Positions 35,953 to 45,608 of a stretch of DNA of 64,000 nt are shown one piece after another. Origin of the DNA: CAVVDT01 sp963747005 (GTDB lineage: Bacteria; Pseudomonadota; Alphaproteobacteria; Rhizobiales; Aestuariivirgaceae); assembly GCA_963747005.1 (NCBI GenBank), contig CAVVDT010000015.1:334212-398211 (forward strand), given 5' to 3'. The first letter of the stretch is position 1. Each line of letters begins with the position of its first letter. The notes beneath the pieces were generated by a model. It searched no databases and had not been told where the DNA came from. It was given only the letters and a program-made list of their open reading frames with translations. The translations under genes were made by a program, and so were the position numbers.

Positions 35953-36486
35953 CTATTCGCCGTGGCTCTGGTCGGCGAGATCGCTGTGGATGCCGTGCTG
36001 GCCGGTGAAGATGAGACGCACCAGGTGATCGCAGAAGCATACCGCCAGCACGATGGTGCCGACCGACATGGCGATCTGCGGGATCCACATGGGGGTGGCG
36101 TCCTGGCCCTGGCTGATGTCATGCAGCTTCCAGGAATACCAGGTGCCCCTGACGGCGTACCAGGCGAAATAGATCGTCGTCACGCTGCCGATGCCGAAGC
36201 ACCACAACTCCAGCCACAAGCGTCGGGTGCCGAGCGCGTTCAAGGCGATGGAGACGCGGATGTGGGCGCCGTGGTTGAGGGCATAGGCAAAGGCCAGGAA
36301 CGAGGCCGCCGCCATGCAGTAGCCGGCATAGTCGGTGGCGCCGGGAAAGACGTGACCCGTCCATCTGGCCACCATCTGAAGCACGATGATGACCAGGATG
36401 GCGATCATGAACCCGGCCGCAACGATGCCGCCCGTCAGGTAGAGACCGTCAAGCATCCGCCTGAGCGCCCGCCCGGCCGCCGGCAT
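35953..36486 (-). CDS. dctQ: TRAP transporter small permease (DctQ)
   Basis: A 177-residue protein with four predicted membrane segments (about 13-38, 47-70, 88-112 and 131-155) and the small-permease pattern including QMVARWTGHVFPGATDYAGY. DctQ associates with DctM. It begins at ATG 36484-36486 with GGGAGGGA upstream. A strong hairpin between dctP and dctQ may limit expression of the two membrane subunits relative to the binding protein. Confidence 0.9.
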   Translation of the reverse strand: MPAAGRALRRMLDGLYLTGGIVAAGFMIAILVIIVLQMVARWTGHVFPGATDYAGYCMAAASFLAFAYALNHGAHIRVSIALNALGTRRLWLELWCFGIGSVTTIYFAWYAVRGTWYSWKLHDISQGQDATPMWIPQIAMSVGTIVLAVCFCDHLVRLIFTGQHGIHSDLADQSHGE

Positions 36487-36523
36487 GGAAATCCCTCCCC
36501 GAGATCGTTCACCCGAACGAAAC

Positions 36524-36547
36524 GGGCCGGAGAGCACTCTCCGGCCC
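36524..36547 (-). terminator. Intergenic hairpin after dctP (attenuator)
   Basis: A perfect stem with arms GGGCCGGAGAG and CTCTCCGGCCC lies between the dctP stop and the dctQ start. It lacks a following T run, so it is more probably an RNA stabiliser or partial terminator that raises binding-protein output over the permeases, as is common in binding-protein transporter operons. The functional reading is inference. Confidence 0.75.
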
Positions 36548-36556
36548 TGCGTGCTG

Positions 36557-37531
36557 TCACATGCTCTTGTAGGCGTCGACGATCTTCTGGCCCTGCTCGC
36601 CGGCATTCTTGAGCCATTCCTTGGTCATCGTTTCGCCAATGGCCTTCAGTTCCTTGACCAGTTCGGGGCTCGCCGGAGCGACCTTCATGCCGTGCTCGCG
36701 CAGGCCGTCCAGCGTCTTCTGGGTATAGCCCTCCGCCAGCTTCAGGCCGTCGGCACGCGCCGTCTCGGCGCAGTCGCTCACCACCTTGCGGGTGGCATCG
36801 TCGAGCGCGTTCCAGGCATCCTTGTTGGCGAACACCGTGTTGCGCGGCAGCCAGGCGTTGACCTCGTAGAAATAGTTGAGCTGTTCCCATACCTTGCGGT
36901 CGTAGCCCGTGGCGCCTGAGGAGATGAAGGCCTCCGCCACGCCGGTGGCCAGGGCCTGCGACAGTTCGGCTGCTTCCACCTGCACCGGCAGCATGCCCGT
37001 CAGTTCGGCCATCTGGGCGGTGGTGGCGTTATAGGAACGGAACTTGATCCCTTTCATGTCGGCGACCGAGTTGACCGGCTTCTTGAAGTAGATGCCCTGC
37101 GGCGGCCACGGCACCGAATAGAGATAGACCAGGTTCTGGTCGTCGAGGACCTTCTCGATCGTCGGCCGTGCCACCTTCCACAGCTTTTCGGCGTCGTCGA
37201 ACGACGTGGCGAGGAACGGGATGGAATCGACCCCGAAGATGGGATTCTCGTTCTGGTGGGCCGACAGCAGGCGTTCGCCGATCGGCGCCTGGCCGGTCTG
37301 CACCGCCCGCTTGATGTCGTTGCCCTTGAACAGCGAGCCGGAAGGATGGGTGATGATCTCCAGCTTGCCGCCCGTGCCCTTGGTGACGCAGGCGGCAAAG
37401 TTGGCGGCATTTTCCGAATGATAGTTGGAGGCCGCATAGGCCAGCGGCATGTCCCATTTGGCCGCCCACGCGGCGCTGGCGCTGACGGCGGTGAGTGCCG
37501 TGGCGGCGAGGATCATGGCAAGTCGCTTCAT
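36557..37531 (-). CDS. dctP: TRAP transporter substrate-binding protein (DctP)
   Basis: A 324-residue periplasmic protein. The first 23 residues (MKRLAMILAATALTAVSASA then AWA) are a Sec signal peptide. The DctP domain includes FRSYNATTAQMAELTGMLPV, which holds the substrate-carboxylate-binding arginine and partner region, and the NTVFANKDAWNAL block. It captures an organic acid and hands it to DctQM. Ligand unknown. The nearby divergent Asp/Glu racemase family gene could point to an aspartate- or malonate-like substrate, but this is only context. Confidence 0.93.
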   Translation of the reverse strand: MKRLAMILAATALTAVSASAAWAAKWDMPLAYAASNYHSENAANFAACVTKGTGGKLEIITHPSGSLFKGNDIKRAVQTGQAPIGERLLSAHQNENPIFGVDSIPFLATSFDDAEKLWKVARPTIEKVLDDQNLVYLYSVPWPPQGIYFKKPVNSVADMKGIKFRSYNATTAQMAELTGMLPVQVEAAELSQALATGVAEAFISSGATGYDRKVWEQLNYFYEVNAWLPRNTVFANKDAWNALDDATRKVVSDCAETARADGLKLAEGYTQKTLDGLREHGMKVAPASPELVKELKAIGETMTKEWLKNAGEQGQKIVDAYKSM

Positions 37532-37696
37532 CGATTTTCCTCCCTCATTGGTTCGTTAAGGTCGCGTGCCACCCCCATTCAAACCGCGAAGCCCGCCCCG
37601 GTGCAAGCGCGATGATGCGGCAAGCGTTACAATTTGCGCTTGGGCTGCGTCGCGATATGCTTTGAGAAGTGAACGGCAGCGGTAATGGGGGCTCCC

Positions 37697-38413
37697 ATGA
37701 AAGCCATCGGCGGCAAGGCGATCTACGGCGCATCTGTCGGCATTCTCATGCTGGACGCGCGCTTTCCCCGCATTCCGGGCGACATGGGCAACGCCCTTAC
37801 CTGGCCGTTTCCCGTGCACTACAGGATCGTGCGTGGCGCCTCGCCCGAGCGGGTGGTGCGCCGCGGCGCCGAAGGCCTGCTGCCCGATTTCATTGCAGCG
37901 GCGAGAGAGCTGGTTGCCGACGGGGTCGACGGCATCACCACCAATTGCGGCTTCCTGGCGCTCTTCCAGGCGGAACTGGCTGCCGCCGTGCCGGTGCCGG
38001 TCGCCACCTCATCGCTCATGCAGGTGGGGCTGGTGAACCGCCTGCTGGGCCCCGGCCGCCGCGCCGGCATCCTCACCGTATCGGCTGCCGCCCTTACACC
38101 TGAGCACCTGGAAAAGGCGGGCGTCCCGCCGGATACCCCCATCGCCACCACCGAGGGCGGCCGTGAGTTCACCCGCGTCCTTTTGGGCAACGAGGAAGAA
38201 CTCGACATCGAGGCCGCGCGCGCCGACAACGTGGACGCCGCCTGCGCCCTCAAGGCCGGGCACCCCGAGCTTGGCGCCATCGTGCTGGAATGCACCAACA
38301 TGGTGCCCTATGCCGCCGACATTCGCGCCGCAACGGGCCTGCCGGTCTTTTCCATCGCGAGTTTTATCACCTGGTTCCAGGCGGGCCTCGTGCCGCGCCG
38401 CTTCACCGGCTGA
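37697..38413 (+). CDS. Aspartate/glutamate racemase family protein
   Basis: A 238-residue Asp/Glu racemase superfamily protein. The two catalytic cysteines are seen in GITTNCGFLALF and VLECTNMVPYAAD, and VATSSLMQVGLV lies between. Family members include aspartate and hydantoin racemases, arylmalonate decarboxylase and maleate isomerase, so the reaction is not fixed. Length is typical. I take ATG 37697, with GGGGG six bases upstream, over ATG 37685. It is divergent from dctP by about 165 bases and may act on the imported acid. Confidence 0.82.
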   Translation: MKAIGGKAIYGASVGILMLDARFPRIPGDMGNALTWPFPVHYRIVRGASPERVVRRGAEGLLPDFIAAARELVADGVDGITTNCGFLALFQAELAAAVPVPVATSSLMQVGLVNRLLGPGRRAGILTVSAAALTPEHLEKAGVPPDTPIATTEGGREFTRVLLGNEEELDIEAARADNVDAACALKAGHPELGAIVLECTNMVPYAADIRAATGLPVFSIASFITWFQAGLVPRRFTG

Positions 38414-38523
38414 CGGCAGCAACGCCATGTCTGTGCGAATTTCCGTACAGGCAGGATTCGTTTTGTGATAAGGAAAGGCCAAGAACAAGAAAGGTGTGAT
38501 CGTCGGCTTGGATGAGGTGTCTC

Positions 38524-41212
38524 ATGGTCCGGCTTTTCTCGCATACTGTTCTGCACGGCCTCGTTGAAAATTCCTACGACGATGATCCCCTGCACCTGCA
38601 TGGCCTGGATGAGACAGGACTTGCCGTTACCTCGGCCGACGATGGTGAGGATAAGCTCGTCAGCACGCCGGCGACCGGCACATCCAGCAGCCAGACCCTG
38701 AATTTCGGCGCTGCCGCTGCTGCTGCCCCGGACCCGACGGTGCCGTTCTTCCTGCTGGCTTCGGCCGACAGCAACGGCGTCGAGGCCAACAATCGCTCCT
38801 TGCACTCGGTGGTGTCGGCCAATGGCCGCTGGACGGCCTTTACTTCCGATGCCAACAATCTTGTGGCCGGAGACGGCAACGGCCATGCCGACATATTCGC
38901 GCACAACTTTGTCACCGGCGAGACGGTTCGGCTGGAGGTGCCGAGCAGCGATCCCGACTTGCGCGCCACCGGAATCTCCGCCGACGGCAACAAGATTCTT
39001 ATCGATACATCGGCCTCGTTCTCGGCCCACGACACCAACGGCCTGCGCGACCTCTATCTGTGGGATCGCGACAGCGACACGGTGACGCTGGTCTCGCATG
39101 ACGGGGCGGGCGATGCGACCGGTATTGCCGGTTCCGCCGTCGGAAACGCCGAATCGGCGCTGTCGGCCAACGCCAGCCTGGCGGTGTTCCGCGACTTTGC
39201 GACCGGCGGAATCCGGCTGTTCGATGCAACGACCGGCGATGTCACCGCCCCGGTCTCGGGCTTTGGCGGCGCCACGCCCAACGGCCAGTTCTCCGACCCG
39301 ACCCTTTCGGCAAACGGGCAGTTCCTTGCCTTTTCCAGCACTGCCAGCAATCTCGTCGCCAGCGATCTCAATGACCGCCAGGACGTGTTCGTTCTCGACA
39401 TGGCGAGCGGCAACATCGTTCTGGCATCGGTCGCCACCGACGGCACCCAGAGCGACGGCGACAGCAGCCGGCCGCAGGTCTCTGACAACGGCCGCGTCGT
39501 CTACGATTCCGTTGGCAAGAACCTGGTTTCAGACGACACCAACAACCAGAGGGACCTGTTCCTTACCCAGATCGACCCGGCTGACGACACGGTGGCGCAG
39601 ACCATCCGTTACTCGCTGGACCAGAACGGCCACGAATGGACCAGTCAGAACGAAACGAGATTTGCCACCATATCGGCAGATGGAACCATCGTCGGCGGCG
39701 AGACCGACATGAACGACGACTTCTTCCCCGAGGCATCGTTCTGGCGCATTGAGAATGCGGCCGCTGCTTCAAGTGGCGTTAACGGGACCAACCTCGGTTC
39801 ATTATCTACGCATGTATGGGACCTGAGTAGTTTGTTCCGCTCGTTTTTGGAAGGCGACGAACCTCACCTGTCAGGCAGTGGAAATGTGGCTACCCTCGAT
39901 TCGAACCAGGCTCTGCTGCCGGTCAGCAACGACGAGTACAATATCTTTGGTCTGTCCGGCCTGCGCTTCAGCGAAGGCAACGATCAATACGCCTGCGCCA
40001 ACATCCATACTTACGTGGACCCGCTGATCCAGACCAGCATCGAGGAGGGCGAATGCGTATTTGCCGGCGGCGGCGATGACTCGGTCAGGGGAACCGACCA
40101 GGCCAGCGAAATCATCGATCTGGGTGATGGAAACGATCTCGGCATCGGACTAAACGGCCCCGATTTCCTTATCGGTGGAAAAGGTAATGACAATCTGTTC
40201 GGCGACCTCGCCCCCGAATCCCTATACATTTGGATCGACTCCGGGCGGCAAAACGGCGGCTGCCGCGGTCGGAGCGCCGGGCAACGATACGCTCGACGGC
40301 GGTGACGGCAGCGACACCCTTCATGGCGGCGGCGGCAACGATCGGCTGCTCGGCGGCGCGGGGGCGGATTCGTGCAACGGCGATGCCGGCAATGACCGGC
40401 TGTTCGGCGGCACCGGCAGCGATACCCTCAACGGCAACGGCGGCAACGATACGCTTAGGGGAGAGGCCGGCAACGATCACCTGAACGGCGGTGCCGGCAA
40501 CGATCGGCTGGCGGGCAACGGCGATGCCGATACCCTGTTCGGCGGCGACGGCAACGACACCCTGTTCGGCGGCGGCGGGGCCGACAATCTCAACGGCGGC
40601 AAGGGCTTCGATCAGACCAGCTATTATTATTCGACCGCCGCCGTGACGGTGGACCTGAGCACGGGCACGGCTCGGGCGGTCTGGCGGAGCGGCGATAGCT
40701 TGAGCGGCATCGAGGCGGTATTCGGCTCCAACCAGTTCGGCGATACCCTCATCGGGCGCGCCGGGACCGATGTCGGGCTGCACGGCAACGGCGGCGACGA
40801 TTTCATCAAGGGCCTCAGCGGCAACGACTCGCTGTTCGGCGACAATGGCAACGACACCCTCATCGGCGGCTCCGGCGACGATCATCTGGATGGCGGCAAG
40901 GGCGGCGACAGCCTGGTGGGCGGCGGCGGCAACGACGTCATGACCGGCAGCGGCGGATCCGATATCTTCGTTTTCGCCGACGGTTTCGGCAACGACACCA
41001 TCACCGATTTCTCGGGCAACAACCCGGAGAAGATCGACCTTTCGGGTGTCAGCGGCATCACCAGCTTCGCCGATCTCGTTACCAACCACCTGGAGGATCA
41101 CGGCACGTTCGTGGTGATCGTCGACGGCACCGACTCGATCAGGCTCAACGGCGTCACCATGAACCACTTCGGTGACGGCCTTGCCTATTCGGCGGACGAC
41201 TTCATCTTCTAG
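38524..41212 (+). pseudogene. Secreted beta-propeller/RTX calcium-binding protein, one frameshift
   Basis: The N-terminal half (about residues 95-400) has repeated blocks of the form SADGRxxAFxS...DIFVxD, as in TolB/PD40-type beta-propellers: SANGRWTAFTSDANNLVAG, SADGNKILIDTSAS, SANGQFLAFSSTASNLVA. Residues from about 520 on are RTX nonapeptides (GGxGxDxL) that bind calcium, more than ten in number, ending in a region with DIFVFADGFGNDTITDF typical of type I secretion substrates. The frame switches near the five Cs at 40211-40215; four Cs would give one protein of about 895 residues. There is no Sec signal. ATG 38524 follows GAGGTG. Confidence 0.82.
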
Positions 41213-41361
41213 CGGGTCTCGCAGCTTCCGGCGGGCGACATCGCAAAGCCGGGCCCATGCAGCATCAGGTCGACAACGATCTTCCCCGGCCGGCCATCTC
41301 CGTCCTCGAAGCGGTGCGGGTTGAAGGCGATCCATACTTTCGAGAACCTCAACGGCTTCAT
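41209..41361 (-). CDS. Small hypothetical protein (50 residues)
   Basis: A short open frame preceded by a very strong ribosome binding site (AAGGAGGAGAG at 41367-41377 on the minus strand). The product begins MKPLRFSKVWIAFNPHRFED and is basic with a C-terminal GPGFAMSP block; no domain is recognised. Its TAG stop overlaps the stop of the convergent RTX gene at CTAG. The Shine-Dalgarno is the main support. Loss in related genomes would count against it. Confidence 0.45.
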   Translation of the reverse strand: MKPLRFSKVWIAFNPHRFEDGDGRPGKIVVDLMLHGPGFAMSPAGSCETR

Positions 41362-41670
41362 GGAACTCTCCTCCTTCCGATACCGGGACGGCAATTGGAG
41401 ATTGCCAGGTCGGAGCGCTCCGAAACGAGGGTGGCCGGTCACGGCAAGCATTTCTCGGGGGCAATACGCCGGCCCAAAATGCCATGCCCCGTCAGGAAGG
41501 AACGGTCAATATTCTGCTTGACCTATTGCGACCGCCACCGCAGTCTCCGGCCGATCAACTCTCTTGAATTCATACGAGATGCCCCGATGCCCCGATGCGC
41601 CGCATGACTGAAGATGTTGTCGGCATGGAGTTTGTGCTGATGCTGCCGGGGTTCTCGAACAGGTCCGCAG
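41362..41670. other. Intergenic region without a supported gene
   Basis: About 300 bases between the small hypothetical protein and the sulfotransferase. Open frames exist on both strands, but none has a ribosome binding site and recognisable sequence together. A short tandem GATGCCCC repeat occurs near 41578-41595. The promoter for the sulfotransferase should be here, but no confident -35/-10 pair is seen. Confidence 0.5.
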
Positions 41671-42345
41671 ATGATATCGCCGGACGCACGCGAAATTCGG
41701 ATTTCCAGCACTGAGATGATCGGCAGGCCGATGATCGCCGGGGACGCGCGTTGGATTTTCATCCACATTCAGAAATGCGGCGGCAATTCCGTGCGCAGAG
41801 CTCTCGGCACAAAGGTCAACGACCCGCACAAGCACTTCTTTGCCAGCGAGTTGCGCGACCTTTATGATGAAGACGTTTGGCGGAACGCTTACAAATTCTC
41901 CTTCGTGCGCAATCCCTGGGACAGGCTCGTATCCTGGTGGTCGATGATTGATGCCAGTCGACCAGCCCTGACGGCCGGACGGTCGCTCAACAATTTTCAC
42001 CGCTTTGTCATTGAAAGGGCCGTCACTTTCGAGGAGTTCCTGGAGAACTGCGACAAGGAAATTGTCGATAGCGACGGACGGAAATGGATCTACCGCAACC
42101 AGCTCGACTATTTGACCGATTCATCGGGGAAAATGCTCGTCGATTTCGTCGGCCGCTTCGAGACGCTACAGCAGGACTATGCATCTATCTCCGGGCAGAT
42201 CAGCGGCACCGCCGTGCCGTTTCCGCACGCCAACAGGTCGGCGCATCGTCCTTATACAGACTACTATACGCCGGCGATGGTGGAAAAGGTTGCAAGGCAC
42301 TATCGTGCTGACATTGAAAGGTTCGGCTATGTTTTCGGGCAATAG
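41671..42345 (+). CDS. Sulfotransferase family 2 protein
   Basis: A 224-residue PAPS-dependent sulfotransferase. The 5'-phosphosulfate loop is WIFIHIQKCGGNSVRRAL near residues 28-45 and the 3'-phosphate-binding segment is FSFVRNPWDRLVSWW near 76-90. It probably transfers sulfate to a sugar hydroxyl on a surface or secreted glycan. Two in-frame ATGs lie in the first 20 codons; the first is at 41671. It starts the sugar-modification cluster that runs to 46.3 kb. Confidence 0.85.
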   Translation: MISPDAREIRISSTEMIGRPMIAGDARWIFIHIQKCGGNSVRRALGTKVNDPHKHFFASELRDLYDEDVWRNAYKFSFVRNPWDRLVSWWSMIDASRPALTAGRSLNNFHRFVIERAVTFEEFLENCDKEIVDSDGRKWIYRNQLDYLTDSSGKMLVDFVGRFETLQQDYASISGQISGTAVPFPHANRSAHRPYTDYYTPAMVEKVARHYRADIERFGYVFGQ

Positions 42346-42487
42346 GCTTTGAATTGACCGACCGTCGCGCAACCATGTCGCCTGGCGGCATGCCCGACCG
42401 CTTCCGCGACAGGCCGCGGGCTGATAACCTGACCGCCATGCTGGACTTCAGACGCTGTCGTTGGTCGCCGACGTTTCTGCATTTCGG

Positions 42488-43306
42488 ATGATACGCATTC
42501 TCGCCGTCATATGTGTCCGGAATGAAGAAATCCATATCAGGCGATGCCTCGATGCGCTCGTCAATGACGGCATCGATGTGATCCTCATCGACAACGATTC
42601 TGAGGATCGCACGATCGACATCGCCCGCGATTACCTGGGCCATGGTCTGTTGTCGATCGGACGACAGCCGTGGCACGGTGCGTTCGACCTGAGCGAGCAG
42701 CTCGCAATGAAAAGAGCGATCATTGAGAACGCTGATCACGACTGGGTTATCCATGCCGACGCCGATGAGTGGCTCCGCCCGTGGCCAGCCGAAACATCGC
42801 TTGCAAACGCCATCCGACAGGTCGACGCTGAAGGATTCAACTGCATCGATTTTGACGAGATGGTCTTCGTCCCCAAGGCCGAAGACGATTTCGCCCATGA
42901 TGGCTATGTCCGCGAGATGACGAACTATTATTTCTTTCGGCCCAGCAGCCCGCGGTTGATGCGCGCCTGGCAGCGCGACCTCGATGCCGACAGCCATAGC
43001 AGCGGCGGTCACCTCATCCGGGCGGCAAACCTTCGGCTGTGCCCAAGAAACTTCATCATGCGTCATTACATCGCGCTGAGCAGCGCGCATGCCATGAAGA
43101 AATATGTCGGGCGTCGCTATGCCCACGCCGACCTCGCCAAGGGCTGGCACGCCAGGCGGCGAAGGATCGCGCCTTCGGACCTCGCCTTTGCACAGTCCTC
43201 CTATATCAAGCAATTGCCTCGCTGGGACAGCCAGGATTTCGATCGCACGGCGCCCGCGCCAACGCATTTCTGGGAATGGCAGAAGCCTTCGGATGCGGCT
43301 CGGTGA
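42488..43306 (+). CDS. Glycosyltransferase family 2 protein
   Basis: A 272-residue GT-A fold protein. The start MIRILAVICVRNEEIHIRRCL, VILIDNDSEDRTIDIARDY and HADADEWLRPW (the metal-binding DxD-like motif) are typical of GT2. The catalytic region is followed by the membrane-free C-terminal part. Acceptor unknown. ATG 42488 is used; an upstream TTG would add nine residues. It is convergent with the pyruvyl transferase gene, ten bases apart. Confidence 0.83.
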   Translation: MIRILAVICVRNEEIHIRRCLDALVNDGIDVILIDNDSEDRTIDIARDYLGHGLLSIGRQPWHGAFDLSEQLAMKRAIIENADHDWVIHADADEWLRPWPAETSLANAIRQVDAEGFNCIDFDEMVFVPKAEDDFAHDGYVREMTNYYFFRPSSPRLMRAWQRDLDADSHSSGGHLIRAANLRLCPRNFIMRHYIALSSAHAMKKYVGRRYAHADLAKGWHARRRRIAPSDLAFAQSSYIKQLPRWDSQDFDRTAPAPTHFWEWQKPSDAAR

Positions 43307-43316
43307 GATGCCCCGC

Positions 43317-44123
43317 TCAGGTGCGCCGCGCAACCGGCGGGAAGCATTCCATCAACGCGGCGCGATCGATGCGCATGTCGTGAAGGCGCGCCCGGCCTGT
43401 CCACGGCTCGCAGCTTTTGCCGCTGTCCGGCAAGCAGGGCAACGTCTGGGGATTGTCGGCGAGCGAGAACCAGTCGTGAAACTTGAAGTCCTCGCCGAGC
43501 ACCTTGTCGGACAGCTTCAACCACACATTGGGGATGCCGAGCGCCTCGGCGAAGACCAGGCCGTGCAGCGAGGAGCTTGCAACCGCCTCGCAGGCCGCGA
43601 GCTTCTGAAGGAAATCATCGGGGTCGTCGTGCACATTGAGATCGACGACCGCCGGATCGGCCAGGATCTGGCTTAGCCAAGGGTGTCCGCGGTCGACATA
43701 GTGCGCGACGACGCCGAGGCGGTGGGCTTTCGGTAAGTAGTGGTAGCGCCCAGGCGGCATTTCGGCGACGAGGAATCCAGGGTCGCCCAACGGAATGTCG
43801 CGTAACGCAAAGCCCTTCCTGCGCAATGCCGCGTAAGACAGCTTGCCGCGCAGCGCGCGCACGTTGGCCGCCGGGAACTCCGCCATCGGCAGCGAGCCGT
43901 GCAGCAGACCGGTTCCCCAAATCCTTGAATATGCATTTGCACGCTGCAGCAAGCTGCCGATCGCAAGGACATGTTCGTCTTCCTGGCCGGCGACCACGGC
44001 TTGCACGCCGAACAGCGCAGATATCAGCGGCAGGTTGATCCTGTCGCCGACATTGGCAATCCTGGTGAAGCAATGGACCGGGACGATCGGATTTGACGTC
44101 TCTTGCATTGTCGAGTTTGCCAT
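43317..44123 (-). CDS. Polysaccharide pyruvyl transferase family protein
   Basis: A 268-residue protein with the PS_pyruv_trans pattern: NVGDRINLPLISALFGV near residues 24-40, SRIWGTGLLHG near 66, and ASSSLHGLVFAEALGIPNVW near 180. Such enzymes put a ketal-linked pyruvate from PEP on sugars of capsules and exopolysaccharides, adding negative charge. It lies three bases after the deacetylase gene on the same strand, so the two act together. Confidence 0.82.
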   Translation of the reverse strand: MANSTMQETSNPIVPVHCFTRIANVGDRINLPLISALFGVQAVVAGQEDEHVLAIGSLLQRANAYSRIWGTGLLHGSLPMAEFPAANVRALRGKLSYAALRRKGFALRDIPLGDPGFLVAEMPPGRYHYLPKAHRLGVVAHYVDRGHPWLSQILADPAVVDLNVHDDPDDFLQKLAACEAVASSSLHGLVFAEALGIPNVWLKLSDKVLGEDFKFHDWFSLADNPQTLPCLPDSGKSCEPWTGRARLHDMRIDRAALMECFPPVARRT

Positions 44124-44126
44124 CCG

Positions 44127-44843
44127 CTAGGCGGGTCGCTCCGCCGCGCCCGAATGGCGCGCGCCGGAAATCCGCCCGACCATTTCTCCGATACTGACAA
44201 TGCGATAGTCCAATGCCCGGACCGCACTCACAAGCTGCGCAAAGCCTTCTGTGCTCCAGGGCTCGAATCCTTCGTCCAGGCTATGAAAGCCGAGGATCGT
44301 CCACGTTGTATCCGGGACATCGCGATCCAACTGATTGATGACGCTCTGCAGATGCCGCTGCCTTACCGCCCAGCTCCGCAGCCTGAATGGATCAGTCCCC
44401 GCGACGAGCGAATTGTAGAAGACCCGGTCATCGGAGCGTTTCGTCAAGAACCCGGCCGCGGAGAACCCGAATTGTGCCGGGTCAACGCTGGAGAAGCTGT
44501 TGAAAGGATAGCAGAAGACGTACGGGCCATCATGTATCTGACGGATCACCGCAAGCGAATCCCGAAATTCGACCATCTGCTGCTCGTTCGACAGCTTACG
44601 GAAATCGGGATGTGAAACGCTGTGGGAGTGAACGTCATGTCCCTGTGCGGCAAACGCGCGCCATTCGCCGATCGAACCGAAGTCAGCACCCTTCAGGGCG
44701 TCGATGTGATCAACCGGCACAGTCCCGCACAGCCGGCCCGTCACGACAAAGAAACTGGCGGGGCTCGGGGCAAGCAGCGCCACGGCCTTCCGGGCGCCGA
44801 CGATCATGCCGTCGTCGAACCTGAAGGAAAGGAACCGCGCCAT
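44127..44843 (-). CDS. Polysaccharide deacetylase family protein
   Basis: A 238-residue NodB-homology domain. Motif 1 is SFRFDDG near residues 6-12, the zinc histidines are in HDVHSHSVSHPDF near 69-81, and later VFCYPFNSF and ILGFHSLDEG carry motifs 3-5. It should remove N- or O-acetyl groups from a polysaccharide. No signal peptide is visible, which suggests a cytoplasmic or inner-face role on a precursor. Gene order is with the pyruvyl transferase downstream and two methyltransferases upstream. Confidence 0.83.
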   Translation of the reverse strand: MARFLSFRFDDGMIVGARKAVALLAPSPASFFVVTGRLCGTVPVDHIDALKGADFGSIGEWRAFAAQGHDVHSHSVSHPDFRKLSNEQQMVEFRDSLAVIRQIHDGPYVFCYPFNSFSSVDPAQFGFSAAGFLTKRSDDRVFYNSLVAGTDPFRLRSWAVRQRHLQSVINQLDRDVPDTTWTILGFHSLDEGFEPWSTEGFAQLVSAVRALDYRIVSIGEMVGRISGARHSGAAERPA

Positions 44844-44960
44844 CGAGCAAATATCCCTCCCTCATCCGCACATTTCCGGGTGGAAATATTGCGATCGGCA
44901 AGTCCCGCCCGTGTCCCGCCCTACCTGACTCCAGCCGCGATCCCGGCTCGGGCGGGGCGA

Positions 44961-45608
44961 CTACCGCTCCGCGCGACGAAACTCAAACAGGCATTCGCGA
45001 CGCCGAGCCTCGATCACATGCGCTCGAACAAGAGCAAAATCATGATCAGCGAAAAGCTTATAGAGTTGATCGCGATCAAAATGCGTCACCCACCCGTTGG
45101 AGAGTCGGGATTCAACGTCCTGTTCGTTCGACGACAGGTTGTAGCTCACAATGGCTTGCCGATACTTGTTCCGCAACGCATTGGCCAGGTCTTCCGGCGC
45201 ATAGCTGTATTCAAGCACCCCCAGCAGGGCGCAAGCGTCCGCATCGGGCAAACGGGCGAGGTCGGCGGGCTCGTTCACGTCCAGGACAACACTCCGGTCA
45301 TCGCGCCGGGCAAGATCCACGGGTATGTAACGCTGGCGGATGTCCAGATATCGCTCGAGAGTCATGCCGCCGCACTCAAGGTCGGCGACCGAGCCGGCAC
45401 CCGTGAGCCATTCGGCGGCGGTCTTTGCACGCCTCCGCCACAGTTCTCCGAAATCTGACGCGATCTTCGCCCATCGGGCCATGAGCGGTCTTCCCGCCGC
45501 GATCGCCTCGCGGACGAGAGCGACACGCTCCTCCATGCGCAAGCGGTAGAATTCCTCTTCCATTCGAATCGCGGTCCTTCCCTGCAAGAGGATTGACGCC
45601 GTCGTCAT
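44961..45608 (-). CDS. Divergent SAM methyltransferase-like protein
   Basis: A 215-residue protein with the outline of a Rossmann methyltransferase: GSVADLECGGMTLERYL in place of a normal GxGxG loop, ARRDDRSVVLDVNEP, and ADACALLGVLEYS. The glycine loop is poor (DLECGG), so SAM binding is uncertain. It overlaps the next methyltransferase by four bases (ATGA). A role in methylating a glycan sugar is suggested by neighbours only. Confidence 0.6.
   Translation of the reverse strand: MTTASILLQGRTAIRMEEEFYRLRMEERVALVREAIAAGRPLMARWAKIASDFGELWRRRAKTAAEWLTGAGSVADLECGGMTLERYLDIRQRYIPVDLARRDDRSVVLDVNEPADLARLPDADACALLGVLEYSYAPEDLANALRNKYRQAIVSYNLSSNEQDVESRLSNGWVTHFDRDQLYKLFADHDFALVRAHVIEARRRECLFEFRRAER

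Noticed and set aside
40169..41485. 438-codon minus frame rich in Ala/Val/Ile across the RTX repeats
   Set aside because: The apparent repeats are the antisense of Gly-Asp RTX codons.
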